The notes below the pieces were generated by a model. It saw only the letters and a list, made by a program, of their open reading frames with translations. It had not been told where the DNA came from and searched no databases. From the NCBI GenBank assembly GCA_003194525.1, contig NBIV01000435.1, positions 1-41,485 of the forward strand: a DNA stretch of 41,485 nucleotides, given 5' to 3'. The DNA comes from Gracilariopsis chorda. Its lineage: Eukaryota; Rhodophyta; Florideophyceae; Gracilariales; Gracilariaceae. Shown here piece after piece: positions 19,774-30,400 of this stretch (position 1 is the stretch's first letter; the number at the start of each line of letters is the position of its first letter). A program made the position numbers and the translations under genes.

Positions 19774-20283
19774 AACGAGGGGCAGCCACGAAGTTTACAA
19801 AGTAGGTCCTTAGCCTGTGGTTGGCCGCGAGCGGTACACGTGGCTGTCAGCTCGCTGGAACCCGCCGGCGGCGGCGACGAAGACGAAGAAGCGGTGGGTT
19901 GCGCAGGGAAGACAACGACGGAACTCGCAAAGAACGAAACGTAGAAGCGATCGAGCCCGAGATGACCCTGATCAAGCGCGGTAGAATGGTAAAGCGGGGC
20001 AAGGCGCACAATATGATGTGCCTTGGGATAGACGCGCACGTACGCGCGGGGTAGAAAGACGCCTCCGCAAGCAGCAGGAGGCGTAGAGTGCGCACGCGAG
20101 AAAACGGAAGTTGACGTAGCTCGGGAACGAGACGCGCAATGCGCGCCGAGGCAACGCGAGCAGACGCACAGCAAGTCCTTTGTTCGATGCAGACGACACC
20201 GCCTACGACAGATTTAGGAGGGGAGTTTGGCTGGGACGGTACATCTTCTACAAGACAACGAATGTGTCCTAAGATCAGCTCAG

Positions 20284-21195
20284 CGTCAGAAACAAGAGCT
20301 TGCTGACACCCATCAAAACCAAGGGAAAACCCAAACTTACTTGCAATAGTAATATAAGCGCTTGGGTTTTAGACGAACCAAGCAATCTATAAAGCCTTGG
20401 CAGGTTTTTTGAAGTCAAGTTATTGATTCATAACCGGCAAACAGCGCTTTGTCATCCACTGAAGGTATGAAAAATGTACATACGGCCATTCCACCACTCG
20501 TTCATCGTTTTGCGTCAGAACCAAGAGCTTGCTGACACCCCTTCAAAACTGAACGAAAACCCAACCTTACTTGCAACACTACTATAAGCGCTTGGGTTTT
20601 AGACGAACCAAGCAATGTATAAAACCTAGCCAGGCTTTTTGAGCTCAAGCGTTTGATTCATAACTGGCGCACAGAGCTTTGTCATCCACTGAAGGCATGA
20701 AAAACGTATATACGACTTTTCCATTGCTCAACGTTTTGCGTCAGAAACAAGAGCTTGCTGACACCCACCAAAACCAACGGAAAACCCAAACTTACTTGCA
20801 ATACTACTATAAGCGCTTGGGTTTTAGACGAACCAAGCAATCTATAAAGCCTTGCTAGGTTTTTTGAGGTCTAGTTATTGATTCGTAACCGCCAAACAGC
20901 GCTTTGTCATCCACTGAAGGCATGAAAAATGTGCATACAGCCATTTCACCACTTGTTCAACGTTTTGCGTCAGAACCAAGCGCTTTCCGACACCCCTCAA
21001 AACCAAGCACAAACCCAAATTTACTTGCAACACTACTATAAGCGCTTGATTTTTATACGAACAAAGCAATCTATAAAACTTAGCCAGGTTTTATGAGGTA
21101 AAGTGTTTGTTGTATAACCGGTGCACCCAGCTTTGCCATCCACTGAAGGCATGAAAAACGTATATACAGCCTTTTCAACTCTTGTAACGAGAGTC
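20284..21195. repeat. Satellite array, four ~225-bp monomers (copy C, left)
   Basis: Begins mid-monomer at GCGTCAGAAACAAG, directly after the retrotransposon 5' end. Four monomers follow and lead into unit copy C exactly as at 13.2-14.1 kb. Confidence 0.8.
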
Positions 21196-23179
21196 TCGTT
21201 GCAACGTTGCTCTTCGGTTGGTGCTTGAACCAGTTGAAAGCTTGTTTGGCTGCAAGTCTTGAACCTGATGCTAAAAATGTTTTCATTTTTTGTCAGCTCG
21301 TGGAAGAAAGTACAGCATGCTTGCAAAGTCTTCTGAGAGCATCACGCTCTAGCTTCACTTCCGTTGCCTGTGGTCAGAAGAACCACGAGGACAAGCGAAT
21401 TTTGACAAGATGTTTCTTCCCTGCATGTCGGCCCAAATGAAGAACGGCAAGCATGCCTGCGACTACGTTTCAAGACGCCACGAGTCGCTACTTTGAACGC
21501 AAGCACCATGTCATACCATCTTACTCTGGAAACAGCAGGCTCAAGACCCGATGAGAACGATAAGTTCGTCCTCAAAAGTAACATGTCAGAATGGGAAAAT
21601 GGGCCATGCTAGCGGAAGCCAGTGCAATCCAATGTGTACTGGTCCATCGTATTCTCGACTGGGTTATTTTAAGCGCCTGTCATCACAAGCGCGGTCGCAG
21701 TCGGAGAATTTCTTCCTTAACACCGAGCTGCATCGCCCAGATTTCCGCGATTCTCCGTGCGGCTATGTCACACTTACGAGTTCTTTGCATGAATCACACC
21801 CTTTTCTTCCAGTGTGGAACGACCGCTTGATCATCGAAGACTACAACGCGGTGTTTTGGACAGCATCACAGCTCGATGAGTTACACTGAGGAAGCTCGTC
21901 CCCTGCTTTTGCAGTTGTGCATGGTCAAAAAGCCCCTAACGCACTACATCGCTGTAGATATTTCACGATACGAATCACCTACTTTACTTTACCAACAACC
22001 CAACAAAAGCGCAGAACGAGATACCACTGGCTTTCCCTAACAAAACACTTGTCGTCTCGTGGAAGGTATCCAGATGCTCCTCTTAGCATTCCACCTGACC
22101 TCGATTCAACTACAAACCCAGCAGCCGCCTCTCTTGGTGACGTAAACCTGGAATTCGGTATCCAAGGGTTCGAGTAGTCTGTAATAGTCGTCTGCGCCAT
22201 ATAATGAACTTTCTGCATTCCTTCATCGTCTAGTTTCTCCATATTAAGACGTGCAATTGTAAAGTAAATGAGCATATTGCGGCCAACTATGCGAGCTCCA
22301 TTCGAAACCATATCCTTCATTGTCTGTTCTAGATCAAAAGGAGTTAGGTCACAGGTTAGCAAAGGGTTCACCATTTGTTATGGAGCAGCGATTAAAGGAA
22401 AAGAACATTTTTACTTAGTTGTCACTTCCACCTTCATCCGCAAGATACTTATCGAAGTATTGCAATGTGCTACGCATATTGATCGCTTTCGGCTCAAATG
22501 GTGTTCAACGTCTTCAAAGAGCTGACTAATTTCATCGAGAGTTTGCTTGCTACGTTTGAGTTTTTTGTCCATAATCGAGGAAGCGTCTGTGGAATGCGGC
22601 CGAGTAGACGTTATCGTCCAAAGTTTACACGCGCCTATGTACCGGCAATACCGCGCCATGGCCTTCGGCGGCGGCGCGCCAACGACGGCAATCGTCGGCG
22701 AATGGCGCTGCATTAGTGAAGCGCCTGCGTACCAACGTGGCTGGGCGAGGACGCAGCAGCAAGGGATTGCTGGAAGAACTGCGCTCAAATTCAGACGTGT
22801 AAAAAGCAAATAGCTATGCCTGCGGCGTATTTGAGGCTACTGACAGCGGCGCATTGAATTGTGTATGTACTGGCAGACTGCAGAGATGCAGCCATATGCG
22901 CCCAAAATGGGGGCCCCAGGTGTGCGCTCAAGCGCTTGCTACACGCGTAGGCAGTGCTGCTGGAAGGCGGGCACGGTTCTAAGCGAAACATACAAATGCA
23001 CGCTTGCTTCTGCTCCTGAAGCAACTGTTAACGCAACCGCACTGCATCGAGTGCTGTGCGCAAATTCTCCGACCACTGAAGTACGTCGTCTACTGGCATC
23101 GACCATCGGGTTGTCGTCTAGCAAACCTCGATTTGCCGCCTGCAACCCTTCGTCTGTGCCAATCGACTATCGTATGGTC

Positions 23180-24125
23180 TTCTGAGAATGTCCCAGATAC
23201 AGCGAGACTGCCGTCCTTGTTCGCTGCTAAACACAATACTGGCCCGTTAAGACCTTGCAGAGGCTTTCCAACCGCCGTTCCACTCGTCACGTTCCATGGT
23301 CGTATAGACCCATCTGGCGATCCTGACACTGAGCGAATACCATCGGCGCTCATTAAGCTGTTCCTGACGATCTTATGTTTTGGTGCTCGCATCTCCGCCG
23401 GTCTGTTCATTCCCTCAATGACGACCGGCGCATGTGCAGGCATAGTTGTAGGTATTCTTATGAAGTTAGTGACCGAACGATATCCGGACTTGCGATTGTT
23501 TGCAGAATGCTCTTTTACTTCTGTTTACGTTCGCCCATCAATGTGTGGTTTTGTTGGAGCAAGTTGAACGTTTTTTGGCGTTAAACAAGTTTCTTTGTCG
23601 CTGGTTATCATCACGTTTGAGCTTAATGGTGGTCTGAGCCACCTTCTGTCAAACATATCTGGTATCCTTGCAGCCAAGAAGGTCTGCAACATAACTGGAC
23701 TGGAAGGCAAACCTCTGGAGTTGACTTTCACTCTTCTTCCTCAATCTCTCCGTCATAAGCATTTGGATGGATGCAGAAATAGCCATTAAAGCTTTCGATA
23801 CTCATCAAGTTCCGCTCTACCTATTGGCTTCTACAACCCGTGTCTTTCATCGGATGAAGATACATCTCGACGTTAAAAAGTTCCCGCGAGTGAAATATGG
23901 CTTCGAGTGTTATCATCTTTGAGAGGCGATACGTTTTTATTGTTAAGAATCTTTGCAAAGAAGACCGATCATGTTATCGCAGATGATGTTTCTAGAAAAT
24001 GTGTCTTTGACAATTATGAAGTGAAACCACTGCAATTGTGGGAAGAGGTGTTGGAATTAGTTGGCCGGGGATGCGATAAGAATGCAAAAGCTATTGAAGT
24101 TAGAGAAGTGTTTTTTACGACGTAA
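23180..24125 (+). pseudogene. CLC chloride channel/transporter remnant (copy C)
   Basis: Same CLC signatures as 10,540-11,490 (FGARISAGLFIPSM, TGACAGIVVGIL, SLVIITFELNGGL). A TGA at 23,565-23,567 replaces the TCA serine present in copy A (GCAAGTTCAACG there, GCAAGTTGAACG here). The same downstream frame break is present in both copies, so the gene was already broken before duplication. The later nonsense change confirms lack of constraint. Confidence 0.7.
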
Positions 24126-25339
24126 ATGACGCGACGCGGACACACACATGTTTGTGACTGGTGACGATGGCTCACTGCAGATGCTCATGAACAGCATCGC
24201 GCGAGGGCGGCGCGAAAACTGAAACCTGCATGAAGCTCCTTCGGAGCAGCGCGTCGGCGCATCTCGACATAATTGGCCTCCTCTTTTGGTGTGGTGCGGG
24301 TATCCAGAGAACATTTTGGGGTCAATTTTGGCACAAAAGTGTTGCAACACGTGGACAAAGACGCTGACCAGCTTCCATCACAGTTCAATGTCTGCTCAAA
24401 AGCCGCCAGTCCTTCTCACACCCCACGACCGCCTTTGCTCCGCCAGGTGGCACCCAGACCTTTCCATGGTGGTCCCCTGACAAAGTTGCCTGCAGCGCCG
24501 CGCTCTACAAATTGCGCTGCGAAGAACTTTGTCGGGAAGAGCCACTGTGAGAGCTACGTATAAGAGAAGCAGCCATGGCGAACAAAATAGGGCGGCACCC
24601 AGTATAGCTCTACTAGGCTGGGTGGAGCGATGCGTTTTGTAATGTAACTTTTCTCTTTCCTTTTGTCTTTGCTCTCCCCACTGTGCTTTTGCTGAACACT
24701 CATCTCGTCACATGTCATTCTTTTGTTGTCGACGCTTAATGCTGAATTGTACCGGCGGCGAATCGTAGTCCTCTGCGAAACAAACTGCTTATCGCTAAAT
24801 CAATGACAAGTGTGAGTTATTTGTTTTTGCTACGAAAACTCACAACTTGAACTGACATTCATGATTTCGGGTTCATGTATCTTCAGTTTTGTTTAGTTGT
24901 CTCACCTATTTGGTTCTGGACAGCTGCCTACACATCGCTTTCGTCCACTGACACAACTCCTTCAGTATAAATCTGATACTCAACGGCGGCAAATACTGCT
25001 AACGCTCCCATATTGCGCTCTGCTGGTGTGGTCTATGAGCGTGTAACGAATCGTGGCCGCACTGAAGGAGAAGATACGGTTTCTACGAGAAAAGTCTCTT
25101 TGTTGGCCATGTTGGGAGATGTTGTAAGAAGAAGAGAAGGAGAAGGAGAAGAATAGAGGTTCCGACGGGTTCTCATTGACGAGTTCATCCGCTGTCAATG
25201 TTTCTGTGGCACAATGTATAGAGCTTCTATAACGGTGTCGTGTAGATGCAACTTGACCGTAATGGTCTAACAAGGGTAAGCAATCATACTGGATCACTTT
25301 CGCGGACAACGCTGCAGTTTAGAAATTTTCAGTCGGTAG

Positions 25340-25717
25340 CTACCTCTCTGTAATCACGAACAGTCCACAATTAATGTCAGACAAATGATTCAGTGGATCT
25401 TCGCCCACTTTGAAGGCATAAGGGTTCGCCGCACCACAGTCACCTGTTTTGCTAACGCGGTTCACAACCACCAAATTCTTGTTGGGCTTGGCGATCCCCA
25501 GAAGAGCATGCTCATCGAGCGTACGGCTAAACTGCCCATCACGCGAGAACAGAAGAGCCTCGCCAGCAACCTTCCCATTCACGAAGATCAACGTCACTTC
25601 TTCGCCGGGCCTGAACGCGTGTGTGTTAACCAGCTCAAAAATTATCCTTCCAAAGCCTACAACACGCACATATACGCGGGCGCGCACTTTCAGGACCTCC
25701 CTACAAGCTTCTGACAA
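25340..25717 (-). pseudogene. Second copy of the 12,681-13,079 ORF fragment
   Basis: 125 codons aligned without gaps to the copy A ORF, but ending seven codons earlier at a substitution-derived stop. Differences are mostly non-synonymous. See the copy A entry for composition. Confidence 0.3.
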
Positions 25718-25831
25718 ATCATGTCAAAAATCAAGCACTGGGGCACCATTTATTTGCACGCTAAACCTTAATATATGCGCTCAATTACGCTACTTACACA
25801 ACATGCATGTGGAACGTGCCATATAGGCCTA

Positions 25832-26128
25832 AAACCAAGCGCAAACAGCGATGTCAAATCCTGATATTTTGAAGTATGCGTTTGTGTTTTAGCCGAACCC
25901 AGCAATCAATAAACCTTAGACAGGTTTTTGGAGGTCAAGCATTTGTTACGTAACCGGGACACAGCGGTTCGTCATCCACTGAAGGTATGAAAAATGTACA
26001 TACAGCCATTCCACCACTCGTTCATCGTTTTGCGTCAGAACCAAGAGCTTGCTGACACCCCCCAAAACCGAACGAAAACCCAACCTTACTTGCAACACTA
26101 CTATAAGCCCTTGGTTTTTAGACGAATC
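25832..26128. repeat. Satellite monomers at right edge of the array
   Basis: One diverged monomer plus about 70 bp of a second, ending within GGTTTTTAGACGAATCAACG. This is the junction between the duplicated array and the gene-dense block; nothing further right resembles the array. Confidence 0.75.
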
Positions 26129-26415
26129 AACGTCTGTTTTCTCGGAATGCTAGTATTTGGGGCTAGTTTAGTCTGATTGAAATATGTCGTCCAAAACTTC
26201 TGCAGAAAATGACGGATGGCGAATGCCGAGGTAATTTTCGTTAATTTTTTAGAGTGCCAGCTAGTTTTCGCATTCGATTCTAGCACAGAGTCTTCCATAT
26301 TATCAATGGAAAACGAACGCAAAAGACGTCGCTAGTTTACCGTGGAGTTTTGTATGTCATTGGCTAGATGTGAAGAACGGGTCTGGAGCTTAAGAACCGC
26401 TTTTACCAACCCATA
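26129..26415. other. Boundary region without gene
   Basis: No ORF with protein-like character and no repeat was recognised. This is where the satellite/CLC array gives way to the gene-dense right block, so an element end could lie here. No terminal repeat was identified. Confidence 0.35.
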
Positions 26416-27272
26416 TCACGACGACACCCATGAAAACCACTCTCCACCGAGAGGCGGCTGCGTCTCCGTCTCCGGGAACGTCAGTTTGAAGAAGTCGTCC
26501 GGTACGCTCTCCTCCTTCTCCTTCTTCACTGTCTTCCCCCAACGTCCACAACGCCTCTCCTCATCAACCTCACCATCCACCTCCCACCTCCTCTTGCGCT
26601 GATCACCCAAGATTCTCTCTGCCTCCCTCGCCGCCTCTCCTACACTCCTAAGCCCACGAGTCCCCTTCCTAGCGCCCTTCTTCGCCTCCTTCCCTCCACC
26701 CACTCCACGCTTACCGCATCCCTTCAAGTCCTCTCTCACTATCGGCCTCTTCTCCCCAACCCTCCCCTTGCACACCTCCCCTCGCTCTCCGCAGTCTCGG
26801 CCACAAACCGTACCCCCTCCTTCCTGACTTCCCCATCAAAGCCCCCGTCTCCAGGTCCAAAGCTTATCCCATTGCCACTCACATACCTAAAACCACCCGT
26901 CCTCTTACCATTCGGCGTCACAGTCACGGGTGAGCCCCGCCGTCCACCACGACTCTCCCCAACTCCACCTCCCTCCTTCACCAACTTCTCCACCTCCCGT
27001 AGCCGCGCCTGAACCCTTTCCTGCTCCTCTCTCAACCCTCCCACCTCTCGAACCACAAACGCTGCAATCTTCTTCCCCATCCCACGCACACCACTCTCCA
27101 CCTCCTTCCCCACCTCCCTCACCATCGCCCTAGAACACAACGCAAGCACTCCCTCCAACCCTTCCTCCTCCGCTTCCTCCTGTTCTCGCTTCTTCCGCAT
27201 CCCCACAGCCAAGGATTCCTCAATCCCCACAAGGAACTGTCCCCAGCTGCGCGATCTGCGGCCAATCGTCAT
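26416..27272 (-). CDS. Unknown charged coiled-coil protein, frame-broken
   Basis: Two overlapping minus frames. From ATG 27,272 the first runs to TAG 26,739-26,741, followed directly by TGA. The second (26,416-26,775, ending TGA) continues with the same purine-rich, R/G/E/K-rich coding style. The N-terminal part has a heptad-like stretch (VREVGGLREEQERVQARLRE, about residues 85-110). The frame change falls in the G/A-rich run near 26,740-26,800. It may be a one-base indel or a small intron (a 29-nt GT-AG removal would restore frame). No family was recognised. The very strong purine bias of the sense strand is shared with the genes at 38,976-41,333, suggesting common origin with that block. 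Confidence 0.45.
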
Positions 27273-27305
27273 CTCAAACACAACAAAGCTCAAAGAAAGC
27301 AGCAA

Positions 27306-27911
27306 GGATCAAAAGAAGCGGTAGAGATCGAAATAAGTGGAAAGCCCCCGGTGAGAACCTCACGCGCCAGCCGCTCCCGCGCATTCACGTCCCCGCCATT
27401 TTACCCCCTTCCAAAAACCCCCGTACACTATATTTCAAAATATCTAGCACTTTCCGCTTTTACTTTCATTTCTACCCCACCCAATACTCTCTTTCATATG
27501 GTCATCCCCTCTCTACACCCCAGATGTACCCCTTCAATGCCCAATAAACTCATATTCTTTACCTCTACCGCCATCCCACAGCCCCCATTTACATAAACCT
27601 CATTAGTTCTTCTTCATAACCCTTTCCCCCTTTTCCGCGCACATTCTGGACCTCTTATACCGCTTCTACCAGAAAGTGTTTCTCATCTCCTTCGGTCTCA
27701 CTTCTCAATATTGTGCATTGAATATGAACAGAAACGCGTTCAAAACGCATAGAACAACCGTTTGGTCCTGCCTGTAATCTTCCTTCATCTAGTCGCCATC
27801 ATCTAGTTCAATAAAGCTATTCTGTTGCATATAAAATCAGACAACCCTGCCCGTTCTCTCTCTCTCCAGTTCTTCATCAACAGTTCCGCCCTTGACCTAG
27901 CACCTCTAAAC
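27306..27911. other. Divergent intergenic region
   Basis: Pyrimidine-rich plus strand between the divergent genes at 27,272 (minus) and 27,912 (plus). It probably holds both promoters. The plus ORF at 27,351-27,596 has no ATG-proximal support or motif. No repeat was seen. Confidence 0.35.
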
Positions 27912-28166
27912 ATGTTGTTCGAGAACTTTCGCTCCCAACAATACGTCTTCCTCCACAATGACGTTCGAGCAACTCTCACGTTCGACATTCTCCCCAACAA
28001 AACCTACCTTCATTTCAACAATTGCTTGAAGCTAGAGTACTGCAGGGACACAAACAAGTCATATCTTTCAGGCGCAGCATCCATTCTAAGTGATGAAGTG
28101 AAAGCCGAAATGACCAACATTGACCAACTCCTGCGCGACAACCCCTCTGACCCCCGGTTCTTGTAA
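27912..28166 (+). CDS. Short ORF upstream of, and in frame with, membrane protein
   Basis: ATG at 27,912, 84 codons, then TAA 28,164-28,166. The next ORF (from ATG 28,257) is in the same frame, and the 30 codons between are open and protein-like (a leucine-rich stretch, then HISNYIRSSQSLSNNPF). This piece may thus be the soluble N-terminal domain of the membrane protein, interrupted by one nonsense codon or removed by splicing (a 102-nt GT-AG intron 28,163-28,264 keeps frame). No family was recognised. Confidence 0.45.
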   Translation: MLFENFRSQQYVFLHNDVRATLTFDILPNKTYLHFNNCLKLEYCRDTNKSYLSGAASILSDEVKAEMTNIDQLLRDNPSDPRFL

Positions 28167-28256
28167 AATCACCTTCTACTACAAGACCTCCCATACCTTC
28201 GACACATATCCAACTACATTCGTTCCTCTCAATCCCTTTCGAACAATCCATTCCAT

Positions 28257-29117
28257 ATGGCAAGTCTTCTTTCTCTACTAATTTTCACCTCCCTCCTCTC
28301 CTTCGCCATCGGAACTCTCTACGGTGTTTTGAAACCAGTGGTCGCCAAATTCCTTCTATCAGGCCATTCCTCCTGTGAAGCGGAGACTGGATATACCATA
28401 CTGTACAGTATCATCGAGACAGTACTTCATATCTTGTTGTTCGACTTTGCATTCTCCCTTCACAAGGAGTTGTTCGGCTCCCTTTCTTTCTGCCCAATGA
28501 ACCCCACTCAACATTATGGCAGACTGAGCACCATCAGCGCAAGATTCGCAGGATTTGCCATAGCTGTACTCCTCGCTCTGAACGCGAACATATTCGCCGC
28601 CTACGAACTGCTACCAACGCCAGCTTCCCTAAGCTGTTCTATACGGAACGCCTCCATCGCTTTCTTTCCCGGTGGATTCTTCTTCGCCCTAACAGTCTGC
28701 TTTGTCGACAGATTGGCCGTGTACGCCCTCACAGGCCACCCGTTGAACAACAGGGTCCTTCTCCCATATTCGCCACACTATCTCTCCAACATCATACAAA
28801 TTTTTACGTCAACGGCCTGGAAGTCTCTTCGAAGAGCATTGTTCCTGGACGAGATCGTAATCTCCATTCGCACCTTTCTTCGTCGAGTTGTGCCCTTCTT
28901 CTTCGCGCACTTCACTTCGGAGTCCATCCAACCTTCTGCCTTCCCAACCCACAGAGGTTTCCCTCCACTAGTGACTAACACTTTATTCATTCTTCTCCTC
29001 GTCTGCTCCAGCGCTAAAGACTACGAAATCAATTATAGATTCAAGCAATATATTGCAGCTATCGGAACAAACCCCAGACCCCAACCTCTCGGGTCCTTCC
29101 GTACGAATAACTTCTAG
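28257..29117 (+). CDS. Multi-pass membrane protein, unknown
   Basis: 286 codons from ATG 28,257 to TAG 29,115-29,117. Hydrophobic helices are visible at about residues 3-24 (LLSLLIFTSLLSFAIG), 45-68 (YTILYSIIETVLHILLFDFA), 95-116 (FAGFAIAVLLALNANIFAAY), 132-152 (FFPGGFFFALTVCFVDRLAV) and 243-255 (NTLFILLLVC). The segment between the fourth and last helix is basic and would face the cytosol or matrix. No family was recognised. It is the only clear membrane protein of the right block. The ORF just upstream may belong to it. Confidence 0.6.
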   Translation: MASLLSLLIFTSLLSFAIGTLYGVLKPVVAKFLLSGHSSCEAETGYTILYSIIETVLHILLFDFAFSLHKELFGSLSFCPMNPTQHYGRLSTISARFAGFAIAVLLALNANIFAAYELLPTPASLSCSIRNASIAFFPGGFFFALTVCFVDRLAVYALTGHPLNNRVLLPYSPHYLSNIIQIFTSTAWKSLRRALFLDEIVISIRTFLRRVVPFFFAHFTSESIQPSAFPTHRGFPPLVTNTLFILLLVCSSAKDYEINYRFKQYIAAIGTNPRPQPLGSFRTNNF

Positions 29118-29617
29118 AACAACAGACCAACAATACATAATACCTTCGTTGTCGTAGCCCCTTCATCTTCTATCTTCCGCATTCCCTTCCAGTCGGCGTC
29201 TTTGCACAGCTGTTAAGATTTAGGATATGTGAGCTACATCCTATGCTTCTCTCTATACCCCATTGTAGAGGTTTTTCTTATAACTATACCACTTTTTAAT
29301 GTACGCGAGTGAGTTCATTGTACGTTTTAGAAAGCGAGTGAGCTTGAAGTAAGATATCCAATGCCAAGGTTCTCCTTGTAGACGACTCCATACACGGTAA
29401 GAATTATATTTGGTTCATTCTGATTCAGAAACACAGTTACACGCATATTGTAGTATTAACATATCAAGCTGCATACGTGGAAAGCTGTTTAGATGTCACG
29501 GAAGTACGGTTTTAGTAGAAAATTGGAGACCGAAATATTTGAGGACGGGTTAGCGTCGATACTAAATATCTCGCGTACTATATCGCTGCTTTGTTCAGAG
29601 CTTAAGCTATTTTCCCG
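29118..29617. other. Intergenic region
   Basis: AT-richer spacer between two plus-strand genes. A short direct repeat (GCGAGTGAG) occurs at about 29,305 and 29,333. No ORF with protein-like features was seen; it probably holds the 3' end of the membrane gene and the promoter of the 29,618 gene. Confidence 0.35.
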
Positions 29618-30280
29618 ATGTCGAGTGGGTACATTAGAGATGAAGAACTGCTCACTCTTTTGAATCACACGGAAGTCCCCGAAACGCCACCCAGAGATAA
29701 AGCAGATGGTTATGGGGGAACAGAAGAGAAGAAGAAGACTGTTGGGCTAGGAGAGCTGAGAGTTGGAGTAATGGCTGCGAATGGAGGAGGAGATGCAGGT
29801 TGTGGACCGGAGCACAGATTCAGAAAGGATATGAAGGCCCGGGTTAAGGCTTTAAGTGCCTCGTTGAAGGAGAGTTTGTATACTTGTATGACAGATGTAG
29901 TGTTTGAGTATGGTGGCCTGTCTTGGAGCGTTTCGGATGGTGGGATTCCACTGGACGTGGTTACTATTGTTCAAAATCGGATGAAAATGGCAGGGGTCTT
30001 GATGGGGGATCACGTGGAAGGGATCGTGGAGTGCTTGGTGAGGGAAATAGGAGCAGTTTATCGAAAGAACAATGCTCTAGAAGACAGAGTGACTGTCCTT
30101 GAAATGCAGCTTAGAGAGGCCGTTGATATTCAGGTGCCCTTGAAAAACAGAGTGAGCGGAGCACAACACGGGGCCGGTGGAGCAGGCGGTGCTCATAGAA
30201 GCTGCCTAGGGACGAGGAAAAGAATGGAAGACAAAAGTGAAGATGTGGAGCGAGGTACTCTCTTGAAGAAGAAACGTTGA
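29618..30280 (+). CDS. Unknown 220-aa protein with C-terminal coiled coil
   Basis: ATG 29,618 to TGA 30,278-30,280. The N-terminal 60 residues are polar and charged. The middle (residues ~70-140) is a compact region with regular hydrophobic spacing (LKESLYTCMTDVVFEYGGLS). Residues ~140-170 form a coiled coil (YRKNNALEDRVTVLEMQLRE). The tail is basic (TLLKKKR). Size, coiled coil and charged ends resemble small DNA-packaging or structural proteins, but no family was recognised. It converges on the minus-strand gene at 30,401. Confidence 0.55.
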   Translation: MSSGYIRDEELLTLLNHTEVPETPPRDKADGYGGTEEKKKTVGLGELRVGVMAANGGGDAGCGPEHRFRKDMKARVKALSASLKESLYTCMTDVVFEYGGLSWSVSDGGIPLDVVTIVQNRMKMAGVLMGDHVEGIVECLVREIGAVYRKNNALEDRVTVLEMQLREAVDIQVPLKNRVSGAQHGAGGAGGAHRSCLGTRKRMEDKSEDVERGTLLKKKR

Positions 30281-30400
30281 CAGGTTAAGACATATGTTTC
30301 TGATGAAGAAAGAAAACGACGACTCCTAGCTCTTATGTGCATCATGATATAAATGAGACAATGCTTTATTTACGGCGGTACTAGAATGTATCTGTCATCG

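Larger units (their letters stand above)
14953..20283 (-). mobile_element. Non-LTR (LINE-type) retrotransposon, minus strand
   Basis: About 5.3 kb in the order 5'-ORF1-APE endonuclease-RT-3' on the minus strand. The 5' side is a CpG-rich leader (about 19,774-20,283). The 3' end has no poly-A; it ends in a 9-bp-stem hairpin followed by a run of seven C (plus-strand G run, 14,953-14,959). No RNase H domain was seen. The copy is probably dead: ORF1 contains in-frame TAG and TAA, and the endonuclease contains TAG at a conserved tryptophan position. No clean target-site duplication was found. Confidence 0.85.
21195..25831. repeat. Duplicated CLC-bearing unit, copy C
   Basis: Full-length counterpart of 8560-13,195, with scattered substitutions. 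It holds the second CLC remnant (23,180-24,125), the split counterpart of the 9578-10,153 ORF, the AG-rich repeat near 25,125-25,150 and the 25,340-25,717 ORF fragment. No other gene is supported. Confidence 0.8.

Noticed and set aside
14960..20283. TCAGCTCAG at both ends as a target-site duplication of the retrotransposon
   Set aside because: The left copy is part of the element's own terminal hairpin and the flanking unit positions do not match, so it cannot be a simple duplication.
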